From: Phlegmacium glaucopus
Taxonomy: Eukaryota > Basidiomycota > Agaricomycetes > Agaricales > Cortinariaceae
Direction of reading: 5' to 3'
Assembly (NCBI GenBank): GCA_015039465.1
Contig: MU130622.1
Span: 71,779 to 93,384 of the forward strand
DNA length: 21,606 bases
Shown here: one piece after another, positions 1-9,850 of the stretch
How the letters are laid out: the number at the start of each line of letters is the position of its first letter
How positions within the stretch are numbered: the first letter of the stretch is position 1
The notes under the pieces: model-generated
What the model was told of the DNA's origin: nothing
What the model saw: the letters and a program-made list of their open reading frames with translations, nothing else
Database searches by the model: none
Made by a program: the position numbers and the translations under genes

Positions 1-381
1 GTTATACCACACCTGTCGAGACCTGACACCAACACGGAAACGAGGCCACACGTCAAAGCTGAAAAAGACGCGTCAGGCACAAACGGAGCTTAATGGAGTT
101 CGTCTAGTGACTGGGAACACCTTAGCCGGAGACCTATTCGCCGCTCTTTCAACAGTACCCACGGTGGGTTCGAAGCGTGGTTCCAAGTCAACCTCCAAAC
201 TCTGTGTTCTCATTTCTGAGTTTGAGTGTCCAGTATAAGCACTCGTTATTCCCGAGCAACCCTGACAAAACACCGGTAAAAGGGAGAGTACCTCAGAAAC
301 TTGGTGAGCAGGTCGGTCAGGAAGTCTCGCGCAGGTCAAAACCCCAGCTGTAGTATGGTAACCGCTTCACGCTATGTGGTC

Positions 382-439
382 GACGGAGCTGAGGCTCCGT
401 CTAGACCTTACGTTTGGGGTCGTTCACCTTATGTGAACG
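382..439. repeat. Pair of adjacent perfect hairpins
   Basis: Two perfect inverted repeats lie 19 nt apart. The first pairs GACGGAGC (382-389) with GCTCCGTC (394-401) around a 4-nt loop. The second pairs CGTTCAC (421-427) with GTGAACG (433-439) around a 5-nt loop. Both could fold in RNA from either strand. No gene, T-run or transcription unit is visible around them, so their role is unknown. Confidence 0.55.
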
Positions 440-1470
440 GTCACGGGTGTCGACTCAACAAACATCATTGGTTTCACCGACGGACAAGCGAGAGTCCAAC
501 CTTCGTCGAGCCTCAGTCTCAACACTTCCGTCAGCCTTGACCTGAGCCTCATCTTTATCCTTATCCCTTCTAGCCCTAGCTGAACTAACTCTCGGGACAT
601 CACCTGTAACTGTACCCCCGTCTTCGTTGTAAGCCCAAGCTTTCTGGTCGTCCGCAGTGCCACAACTAAACCCTCGTACACCATAACCAGCTTCAGCAGA
701 AATCACGACTGTACTATCTTGATGGTTTGTACGCTTTAAGTACCTGTCACTGACCGAAGTCCTCACGCACAAGAGGGTACTTTGAGACCAGTCCGAGTAA
801 GACGTGGCCTGTCTCCCTCAAAGGTATCAGTAAGAGTATCGAAACGTCCCTCAGTTGCTCTATGAAGTAGTCACATAGGTGGACAAACTGTGTACTAGTA
901 GTGGTTCTTCCAGTGTCCACTACATACCGCTTGAAGTTCCTGAATGTACAAGAGGCTAGTGGGTGGGTGGGGTGGTCGCCTAGAACGTGTTCCTGGTGGT
1001 AGAGGGTTAACCACGTATGTATTTGGACATGACCCGCGGTGAAGACATGAGTAGCATGAGCAGTACGTGATTGCCATCTTGCTTTCTTTCGTATTGTATT
1101 TCCTACCTATGTTCGAGCCCGGGGCCTCCTGCCAAAGAGGCTGACAATGTCGAGCTCCTGCCATTTGCTTGGGCTCACTTGTTCTCGTTCAATAGTACCA
1201 TATTTTATTTTCTTCAACCTATTCACTTCGTAGTAGTAATTCTAATTCATGTAATAGCTTACTTGCTCTCTAGTCTGCTAGTAGTCTCTGCTCTAATGTC
1301 AACGAACATCATACGCGGCGCTAGGGGAGTAGAGAGGTACCAGACACAGCGAGGCGGCAACGCAAAGCGCCAAAACGGGTGATGACCAAGCTGAATCCAG
1401 CCATAGCCGGTAAATCATTGGTACTAAGTAATATTATGAGAATACTTATGGAGCTAGATCATGCCTGCAG

Positions 1471-1593
1471 GCTGCCAACACTAAAAGATTGAACCAGCCA
1501 TTGGCATGATATTTAATTGGCTATATTTTGTAAAATAAAACAGCTTGAAACAAACAGTGCAGGAACAGCTGGTCCAATATTTCAGTGTTGGCA
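1471..1593. repeat. Imperfect inverted repeat, MITE-like remnant
   Basis: The 26 nt beginning CTGCCAACACT at 1471 recur as a reverse complement ending AGTGTTGGCAG at 1593, with about three mismatches. They are separated by about 70 nt of AT-rich DNA. The outermost 11 nt match perfectly. This is the size and form of a small non-autonomous inverted-repeat element or a large hairpin. No clear target-site duplication flanks it, so the call as a mobile element is inference. Confidence 0.4.
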
Positions 1594-2040
1594 GATCCAT
1601 CAGCACTTTGTGTGATTTAGCTTTATAAATAACACTACCAACACTTAACAATAAAATGCTATATCTGTTATAATTTTTGAACCAACTATAGCCATACCAC
1701 TCAGGCTATCCAGAACTGGACTGTCAGTTTAGTTCATTAGTTCTCACATTATGGAATATTCAATCTTGAGAACTCCAAGTTTTGAATAGAGTCAAACCAT
1801 ACTACCTGTACATATTTTATTTCCATTTTTTTTAATATGAGATATGGCCTATATGAGGCTTTTTCCTGCCAGCCTTGGTTTTCTGCCCTGAGTGGTTCCT
1901 CGTACATACTGTTGACATTGACCTGCTAAGGCCATTATTGGCACTGTGAACAAAGCGGTACTCCAGTGTGGCCACCGTGCCACACCAGTGGCACCATTGT
2001 AATGCTTCGTATAAATACTAAACATACTACATAGAAACTC

Positions 2041-2207
2041 CTCAGTCGTTATATCAAAGACTGAGGTGTGTATCTTATTTAATATTTCCTTCACTTCCTC
2101 ATTACTTACAATCACTGTTCCTAGTTGTCTTAACTACTATCTAGGTACAGTGAACTAATAAATCAGTCATTATATCAAAGACTGAGTTGTCTTAACTACT
2201 ATCTAGG
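2041..2207. repeat. Two short direct repeats, one palindromic
   Basis: A 23-nt unit at 2043-2065 recurs at 2164-2186 with one mismatch. It is itself a hairpin, CTCAGTC pairing with GACTGAG at 2041-2065. A second 23-nt unit at 2123-2145 recurs exactly at 2185-2207. The copies therefore occur in the order A, B, A, B within 170 bp, with the spacing between A and B shrunk in the second pair. This fits a local tandem duplication followed by deletion. Confidence 0.6.
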
Positions 2208-2734
2208 GTTCAGATTTTAACACATACCAACAAGTATCCCAGCCTTTCTTTATTCAGCTTCTAAATGCCAAAATGGAGAGCAACCGCAGTCAAACCATTA
2301 GTCCCCTCTCTTGATATATTTCAAAGATTGTTTGTATCTACAGGCAAGATCCAGAAGCATATGTAATCAACTCAAACCCATCAATTTGAGTGAGATTACA
2401 TCCACAGTAAGTTCCTATTCAAACTGAAAGAATCTCTGCAATAGCATACAAACTTGGCTCAGTAGAGAGAGACATCTGACCTATACTACAATATCTATCT
2501 GGCATCTATCAAGCCCAGCCCTTCTATATACTCCCCTCTACTACTGTAGTACTCTAAGTGCTGCAAAATTAACAGAATATAAGAGGTAAAGGTTTCACCC
2601 AGTCGTTCTCCATACTTGCTCCAATACCACCTCGAACTGCCTCTTAAAACAAACATCTAAATATTGACAAACATGGAGGAGCCACGCCATCCAAAAAAGA
2701 AGAGTAAAAGCGAAGAAGAGTCAATCTCGGAAGT

Positions 2735-4343
2735 CTAATCCTTCTTGGCAGACGCAGTGGCTTGTTCGTCGATAGTAGGTATGATCCAAGGCTCAGGTGT
2801 CACAAATTGTTCTGTGGGCACACCAAGTTCGAATAGACGGGAAACTACGTTGGAGAAACTGTGTGAGCGGAATGACGGTATGAGAGGTTAGCATCAGAAA
2901 GAAAAAAACAAAAATAGGATCAAAACGGACTCCTTGAACCAAAGTTCTTGACTCTCAGCGTAAGCCTTGGCAAATTTCTTGAATGACTTGTCTTGTACGA
3001 GGACATAATCGGTACTGTAAATACACAGAGAAAACGTCAACATCAATGCCAAACTCAATGTTATTTGAAAGTTTATAGATATCAGGAGGACTCACGGTAA
3101 CATCATCAAGCTTTTTGTCTTCTTATCCTCGAGCTGCTTGGGTCCATTCCACTTCTTCCACACCCACTTCTCATTGAACAAAAGTTGGAAGTAATCATTC
3201 GTCACAGTGGTGGGAGAGAACGTCCAGGGGCCTTCAAAGCCGGAACGATCGACGTGGCAGCGACCGAGAGCATGTGCACCAGAGAGAGCGACAATTTCTT
3301 GGTCGTTGAAACTGGATAGAAGAAGTTAAGATTGAGAGATTGACGTTTTGTATGTTAACGTACCCCATGCGGTAAAAGATGCTCCTGAGGTGGTCCGCAC
3401 CTTGGGTTGCATCGGGGAGACGTCCATCAGGTGTAGCTTGGGCGGCGAAACCGTCAATGCGACCGGGGCGCCAGGGAATCTTGGGGCCAGCCATTTCCTT
3501 GAAAAAAAAAAAAAGTAAGTCAAAAAAGATAGAGATAGCAGTAGATTAGAACAAAGCAGACCTGGATCGCAGCAACACCAGCAAGAGTCCAAAGATCACC
3601 ATAACTTATCCAAGGGAACTCTTGCTTGACTTTCTCCATAAGCTCGCGGGCAGTGTTCAGACCGGCATTGGCACCGTGTAGAGACTCAGGCTCAAAGCGC
3701 ATGGTAGCGTAGTTGCTATCATAGTCAGATCAGAAAAAAAGAACACTACGAAGTAAGTCGATGACGCACCTTCCGCCTGTATTGCTGTCCTTATCGTATG
3801 TTCCAGATGCATGCCAGGCAAGACGGAGGATGACAGGTCCATAAGACCCATCTGGAGGTTCATTTCCTGTTAGGGCGGAGGTTTGGATAAGACACTGATA
3901 GGACGCACCATCGTACTCGCCCGCGTCGTCAATGACCTGGGCAATTTTGTTGTATATCTACACCCCAGTACAAGAGTATCAGAGAAAGCCTGTAAAAGTG
4001 GAATGGCTTTTTGATTTACCTTGACATAGTCTTCTTTCGAAGGCACGAAGTTTGCCTTCACCTTGGCAGCCTGAATACCAGATTTGATGGTTGTGTCTGC
4101 CTCCTTACCACTCACAGTGTAGTAGTAGTAGTAAGCCAGACCGAGACCAGCAGCCGCAGCTCCGATACCGACGTAAAGCCCAGGACCTGACTTGGCTTGA
4201 GGTGGAGGCGGAGGCGGAGTCGAGTATTTGCGGTTAAACGTGTTACGGAATAGAACTTTATTGGTATGTGCGGTAGCAGCCCTACGCAGAGGGGCAGCAG
4301 TCGCATTGCGAAGGGGAGCACGGCGGAAGAGGCTGAACGACAT
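2735..4343 (-). CDS. CCP1: Cytochrome c peroxidase, mitochondrial
   Basis: Heme peroxidase that reduces hydrogen peroxide with electrons from cytochrome c in the mitochondrial intermembrane space. Model: join(2735..2858, 2931..3014, 3096..3311, 3364..3497, 3562..3715, 3770..3866, 3909..3957, 4020..4343) on the minus strand, 1182 nt, 393 aa; every junction keeps frame. Residues 1-45 form an Arg-rich presequence with no acidic residue. A proline run and a hydrophobic segment (about 55-75, ending in five Tyr) follow, as expected for the membrane-anchored presequence of this family. Distal heme residues lie in RLAWH (Arg139, Trp142, His143), the proximal His266 in [10 protein letters not shown], the radical-site Trp282 in GPWTF, and the His-partner Asp327 in LPTDY. 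Yeast Ccp1 is about 360 aa. I chose the Met at 4341-4343; an in-frame ATG further upstream (4374-4376) adds 11 unlikely residues. The smallest intron is 42 nt. The last intron uses the weak donor GTCCGT, the only choice that restores the FKDFSNVV frame. Confidence 0.95.
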
Positions 4344-5676
4344 TGTTTTTGTTGAGCAGCTGGTAGTTTTGCGCAATTGTCAACTTGGTGGTGATGAAAA
4401 ACAAGCCCAAATCTTTGCCGATTTGTCCCTGGCTGACGCGGCTTTTAGGCGAGAACTCTGGAGGATTTGAATTCCTTCGGGGTAACCTGGTGTAACCTTT
4501 GTTGACGCTTGTAACTTGATCGATCGCGATGGCGTCGAGACATTTGCATTAGCTTTCATTATCCAATGGAAAGCAACCAAGCAGTATCGTCGACAGGCCC
4601 GTTCCAGGTTAACCCCTTATAAAACTGATGTATACAAGCGCAAGCATAAATTTACACGACGAGTAATCCAAAAGTGAACCAGCTGAGTTGTGCGAAGGTC
4701 ATTGACATACACTTTTTCACATGGATATGAGATCAAAAACATTACTCCCATCTAGATATCGAGAACCAAACCTTGCGTTGATCGCATTCATCAGAAGTCA
4801 TCAGATCGCGCAACATGGCAGGAACGGACATCCGTTCAACTGATCACGTATCTCGGAGCGGTAAATCTCTTATGTATCACGACCATAAGTCTCCATAAGT
4901 ATGGCAATTCGAGAATTTTATCAGCTGGCCTCTGTGATTTCAATCCAGGTTTTGACCAGGTTTAACACAAATAGTTTCCGTACTCAATAAGTGTTTCCGA
5001 TGCAGACAAAACAGACTGGCCTGGGCTTATGACATTGAAACCAATGACATGAGAGTCATGCCTTTCCTCCCATCCAGGTAACAATAGGCTAATTACAGTA
5101 AATCAACATTCTGAAAACAGAGATTCGCCATCGAACGAGCCCCATTTTTCACTCCCAGCTGGATCTGTCAAAAGCCGTCACCTAGACGGAATTTGGACCT
5201 ACCGCCTACACTCGTCCCTCTGCCATCGCGTACAGCTACACATACTCTCTCGGTGCACATCCTCCCGACTGGAGTCCCTCCACCAAGATACCGCCTATGA
5301 AGACTTTGAAGGACAAGATATAAAGGAAGAAATGGATAAACGAAACAGTATAGAAGATGATGCAGGAGAAGGTGGAGGCAGATAAATTGTTTCCTGATCC
5401 CACTGCTCGGGTAGAGGTCCGGAAAGAAGGTCTTTAGGGGACTGCTCTCAGAATTCGAAGAAAAAAATCTATGAGAGTATCTGAGTGCGTGGTCTTTCGA
5501 TAATAACCCCTTAACGGACTCACACGGCGAGATAGCCCCCTTGGAATCAGATTCCTGAACCTGATGCATCCATCCGAAAAGATGCACTTATGCGGCGTCA
5601 GTTGTCAGAGGCCTAGTATATAGTATGATTAGCGACATTATACTTTCAAATATTCCCCCTGCACCCGCACGGCCTC
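4344..5676. other. Intergenic region between divergent genes
   Basis: This stretch separates the start of the cytochrome c peroxidase gene (leftward) from the start of the subtilase gene (rightward), so it should hold both promoters. No gene can be supported. Open frames on both strands between about 5044 and 5587 overlap each other; the plus-strand one has no upstream ATG and neither matches a family I know. Short direct repeats such as CATAAGT, twice at about 4883-4899, are unremarkable. Confidence 0.5.
5617..5622 (+). promoter_or_regulatory. Possible TATA box of the subtilase gene
   Basis: TATATA lies 55 nt upstream of the ATG at 5677, within an AT-rich run that is followed by a C-rich stretch just before the start codon. 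The spacing is reasonable for a fungal core promoter with a short leader. The evidence is motif plus position only. Confidence 0.3.
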
Positions 5677-8600
5677 ATGAAGCCCCATTACTGGGCTTTG
5701 GTTCTCACAGCTAATGTAGCCGTTGCTGTTATCCATGTCTCTGACATCCATACAGCACCGCAACATCTCTCTAACAGGTTCATCGTCGAGATCGATGAAC
5801 TGTTATCCAGCTCCTTTCCTCGGGTGAGTGTTGCTTTTTTTTTCTGTCCCCTATATCCAACGCCAGATTAGTCTCTTGATGCTGTCTATTCTTCCTTACA
5901 AGAAAGCATTGTCGAGTATGCAGTTACGAAGGAATACGTTTCTGAGGGGATTTTCACTGGTGCTGCCGTGACGCTCAACGTAGGTTCCCTTTTCAAGCAT
6001 CTTAAAATGTAAATGCGACGATTTACAAAACAACTTTCAGAATCCTAAAGTATGGTACTTACCTACTACAGCCTGAATGAGACACTAATGTTTTACAGGA
6101 CGCTATGATCATCGCCAACATACCCGGAGTCAAAGCCGTTCGTCCCGTGAAGGAATACGAGCAAACCAAGTCAGTGTTTAAACGATCGTTTCAGATGTTT
6201 CTTACAGCCCTTGAAGACCGATTAAATCGCACACTGTGACTGGTCCAAAGGATCCACAGCTTCCGCCCGACACGCAGTCAACCCATACCATGACTGTAAG
6301 TCCTACATTTTATTTTCAGCCTTGCTTATTTTGACCAAGGTTGTTGATGTCCATAGGGAGTAGACAAACTCCATGCGGACGGTGTTATTGGGACAGGTAT
6401 CAAAATTGGAATGTAACTGCAAAGCTTCTTTATTGCGGTCTGATTTGAATGTTCTGAGACTGGCCGTTCCACAGTATCGATTCAGGTATAGATTACAACC
6501 ATCCTGCCCTTGGGGCAGGTTTCGGACCAGGCCACAAAGTCATCGGGGGGTATGACTTCGTCGGGGACGCGTACGATGTGAGGAAATCCTATAAGCTTGA
6601 TACCAGCTTATCTGGAACTATCGTCTAGGAACCAATCAGCCTATCCCCGATAATGACCCCCTCGATAATTGCGACGGTGAGCAGGGGTCCAATACCGTCT
6701 ATTGTTCATAAAAATGTCTTATGAATCATCAGGTTATGGGACTCATGTAGCGGTACGAATAATGTTTTGTGGCATTCGTCTATTCGTTGCGAGTAATGTT
6801 GACCCCAGGGCATCATTGACGCCAATCCTGGAAACGAATTCAATATTACTGGTGTTGCCTACGGCGCATCCCTTACAGCCTACAGAGTATTTGGATGTAC
6901 AGGCACGGCATCAGATGAGGGTTGGTGCTTTTCTTATAATCTTTGTGTTCATAATCGGTTGACTTGTTTCGCTATCGGTCAGTTGTCATAGAAGCACTCC
7001 TTAGAGGCGTCGCCGATGGCCAGGATATCTTAACTCTCTCGATTAACGCTCCAGCTGGATGGACAGAATCTTCGACCTCCGTTGTTGCTGATCGGATTGC
7101 TGCTTCAGGTACAATTTTCACCATCGCAGCAGGTAATGATGTGAGTTCGGCTTGTTGGTCTTAATCCTAATGTAATCGCAGTTACTAGGGCATTACTTCG
7201 GGTTCTTGGTATACATCTAGCCCAGCTAGTGGGATCCACGCTATCTCAGTTGCGAGCGTTGAGAAGTAAGTGATTTAAAAATCAGTAAGGCTTCTCGTAA
7301 TTGTCTCCACATAGCATATTCATCTCGAAATGCCACTGTGCAAGGGGGCCGAGCATGCGCCCATCCCATATCTCTCGGCTCTTCCTTCGCAGACCAATAA
7401 CACCAATAACACTCTCCTTGTTTACGCGACCTCAAATGATACAACGGTGACAAACGACGCCTGCGATCCACTCCCGGAAACCACCCCTGACTTATTGTGG
7501 TTATCGTCCGCAGAGGCGCTTTTACATTCGTAAATAACTCTATCTCTGGAAGGAAACAATTGAAACAATGTATGTAAAAATTGCAGATTCAAAAACTTAG
7601 CAATATTGCAGCAAAGGGCGCAAAGCTTGCTCTCATCTATAAGTGAGTCATGTCCCCTATCTCGCAATGCTGAAATTTGAATACATTGTCTCTAGCAATG
7701 CACCTGGTATAAGTTCTATTAACGTTGGCAACTTCTCTTTATTCAAGCTTCAGATGGCGCGTTTGTAAGCCTTTTCGTTTCGACTCCTTCTTGCGTCGTG
7801 ATCATTGATTTAGGTAAGATAGCTAGTCCAACAATTTGCAGCTGGAGTTCCTATTGCACTCTCTTTCCCTCAAGTCGGAGGGGCGTCCAACATCCTCAAC
7901 CCTACTGGAGGACTTATTTCTGACTTCTCGGGGTCAAAATTTCCTACAGACTGTGTCCATCACTCATAGTGACTTTTTAGCTATGGCCCAACCGAAGATT
8001 TCTTCTTTAAACCTGCCGTAGCTGCACCTGGCGGCAACATATTATCAACTTTACCGATTGCTCTCGGTAGTTTTGGTGTCCAATCCGGCACATCTATGGC
8101 TTGCCCTTTCGTCGCAGGTGCTTCTGCTCTACTTCTTTCTGCTAGAGGAAACACGATCCATGTTGCAAAATCTGCTCGTAATCTATTTGAATCTACTGCG
8201 CAGAAGGTTCCTTCGAACAATATGGATGGCGGTCCTTTGCAAACTCTCACTCAACAAGGAGCAGGCTTGATTAATGTCTATGACGCTATCCATACCACTA
8301 CCATCATTTCGCCCGCCGAGCTTATTCTTAATGATACCGCTCATTTCGTAGGAGTGTGAGTACGTCTCCTGATACCTTTATCTTACTAAATTTTACCACA
8401 CATATCCTTGTAGCCAAAAATTCACTGTCCAGAATAATGGGAATCAGCCAAAGACCTATACTCTGAACCATGCTCCTGCAGGTACAGCTCTAACAGTTCA
8501 ACCAGTGAGTCCGCAACTTGCAATTTACACAGTTGTTTTTCTAATATTCTTCATTTATAGGGGAGCATCTTCACTGCAGCAGGCCCCGTTCCTCTCTCCG

Positions 8601-9425
8601 CCACGGCTGCATCCGTTGAGATAACTCCCTCGACGTTTACTGTCAAGCCAGGATGCAGCCAATCGGTGGTAGCCAAATTCACACCGCCATCAGGTCTCGA
8701 TGTTTCGACTTACCCCGTATATTCTGGATTCATTGAGATAGTCAGTGGATCGGAAACTGTGCATGTCTCTTATCTTGGTTTGCTCGGAAATTTGAAAGAC
8801 AAGCAAGTCATCGATAATACAGACGTCGTGCTCGGATATACGCTCCCAGCTATTCTAAATGCTACTCAAACCCCTCAGGTTGATGCTACAAACTATACGT
8901 TTGTGGATACGGATTTCCCTTCCTTGATCTTTAGGTTTGTTTTCCCCCATCCTCCTCTTCCATTTATATCTACCGTTAGAAATTCATTGACTCAATTTTT
9001 TTTGAATGTGCAGATTGGTCTTTGGGTCGCCAGCTCTAGATATCGATTTAGTTGACGCTTCTACTACCGCAAACAGTGTCTCCAGCGGCTCCTTTGCTGG
9101 GGTCAACGTTCTCGGTTCTCTCATGTCACTTGACTATACTCCGCGTAACAACGAGGTAAAAGGGGGTTTTTCTTTCTTTCACTTATGACTAACTATTTAA
9201 TCTTTTTCCCCCCTCCTTTTGAAAAAAAAAGACCAGACAGGAACTGGAAACCCCTTCACCGTTTTCAATATTACGACTCCCACATTTGCTAATATGACCG
9301 TTATTCCGAACGGTTCCTATCGTGTCCTCATACGTGCACTCAGGGTTACGGGAGACCCCCAGAGTGAAAAGGATTATGAAACTTGGTTGAGTCCTATTGT
9401 TGGAGTACAAGCAAAGTCCAAGTGA
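5677..9425 (+). pseudogene. Subtilisin-like serine protease (S8), disrupted
   Basis: Secreted S8 protease, minor extracellular protease (Vpr) type: signal-like N-terminus, I9 propeptide (exons to about 6169), peptidase domain, then an Fn3-like (DUF1034) C-terminal domain. About 21 exons. The Asp region [15 protein letters not shown] is intact (Asp codon 6479-6481), as are the oxyanion Asn in AAGND (7135-7137) and the Ser in GTSMACPFVAG (8093-8095). The His motif reads GYGTHVAG instead of GHGTHVAG: codon 6735-6737 is TAT. Frame breaks follow: the exon pair ending 6577 and starting 6629 does not join in frame; frame is lost at 7315-7348, including a G5 run at 7344-7348; about one base is missing near 7491-7495; another near 7738-7743. 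From 7823 to the TGA at 9423-9425 all exons join cleanly: 7823-7932, 7981-8355, 8414-8504, 8561-8934, 9014-9155, 9237-9425. Sequencing indels could explain some breaks but not the His change. Family sure; inactivity likely. Confidence 0.85.
6041..6049 (+). other. 9-nt microexon in the subtilase gene
   Basis: AATCCTAAA (Asn-Pro-Lys) is flanked by a CTTTCAG acceptor and a GTATGG donor, with introns 5980-6040 and 6050-6098. Joining it keeps the propeptide frame from GAAVTLN through NPK to DAMIIANIPGVKAV, which agrees with the continuous propeptide of this family. Automated gene callers would probably miss it. Confidence 0.75.
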
Positions 9426-9850
9426 AAAAGCAACACATCTTTTCGGAGGGTTTTTTTCAAATGTTTTGAAAAGGGCTACATTTATTTTTTTGATTAATCA
9501 CAAGGGGAACTTCTGTGTGAATGCATATTCCTGAGTCTGAGAGGTGACTGCCAACCGGGGAATGTAAGCGACGGGGCAACAGAGAACAGAGGCAACAGAT
9601 GGAGGCCTATAGAAAAACTTGACCAGATCAAACCGACCTGTTTAACACCAGCCGGACACTGAGAATTACCAGGAATTACCCCATTCGCATTTAGTAAATC
9701 AAATGCCACATGAAGGCATCGACTTATCATCAATGGAATATTGGAGTTTGCTTACAGGAGACTAGATGTCCAAGTGGGTGAAGATTTTTTGGAATTAGAA
9801 TTGTGTATCTACTGGTGGCTGGTCTAAATATGACTAGATGGTTTGCTTAC
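9426..9850. other. Gap between two convergent gene remnants
   Basis: This stretch holds the 3' flank of the subtilase remnant and the missing 3' end of the WD40 remnant on the other strand. A T-rich run near 9450-9495 may contain the end of subtilase transcription. No coding sequence is recognisable. The WD40 remnant shows a donor-like GTAAGC at 9845-9850 (minus), so a last exon may have existed here, but I cannot identify it. Confidence 0.4.

Larger units (their letters stand above)
1..2734. other. Gene-free region, two compositional halves
   Basis: I see no coding region that I can support. The first 1.4 kb or so has balanced base composition, and its open frames on both strands are short, overlapping and unlike any family I know. 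From about 1440 to 2670 the DNA is clearly AT-rich and carries short inverted and direct repeats, listed separately. The change of composition near 1400 could mark the edge of an old insertion, but no terminal repeats were found. The right end is 3' flank of the cytochrome c peroxidase gene, whose stop codon is at 2735-2737 on the minus strand. Confidence 0.5.

Noticed and set aside
73..1382. Several 80-105 aa open frames on both strands, checked for copia or gypsy polyprotein motifs
   Set aside because: No reverse transcriptase, integrase or RNase H motif could be read in any frame, and no flanking long terminal repeats were found.
2673..2738. 21-codon frame with a basic PKKKSK run, tail-to-tail with the peroxidase stop
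   Set aside because: Too short, no family, no upstream exon visible, and it overlaps the last codons of a sure gene. Probably chance.
5044..5587. Overlapping open frames on both strands (139 aa minus; about 110 codons plus)
   Set aside because: The plus frame has no upstream ATG, the minus frame matches no family, and the region lies where promoters of the flanking genes are expected.
9189..9733. Minus-strand frames of 73-79 aa over the subtilase 3' end
   Set aside because: They are antisense shadows of clean subtilase exons and their flank, with no recognisable family.
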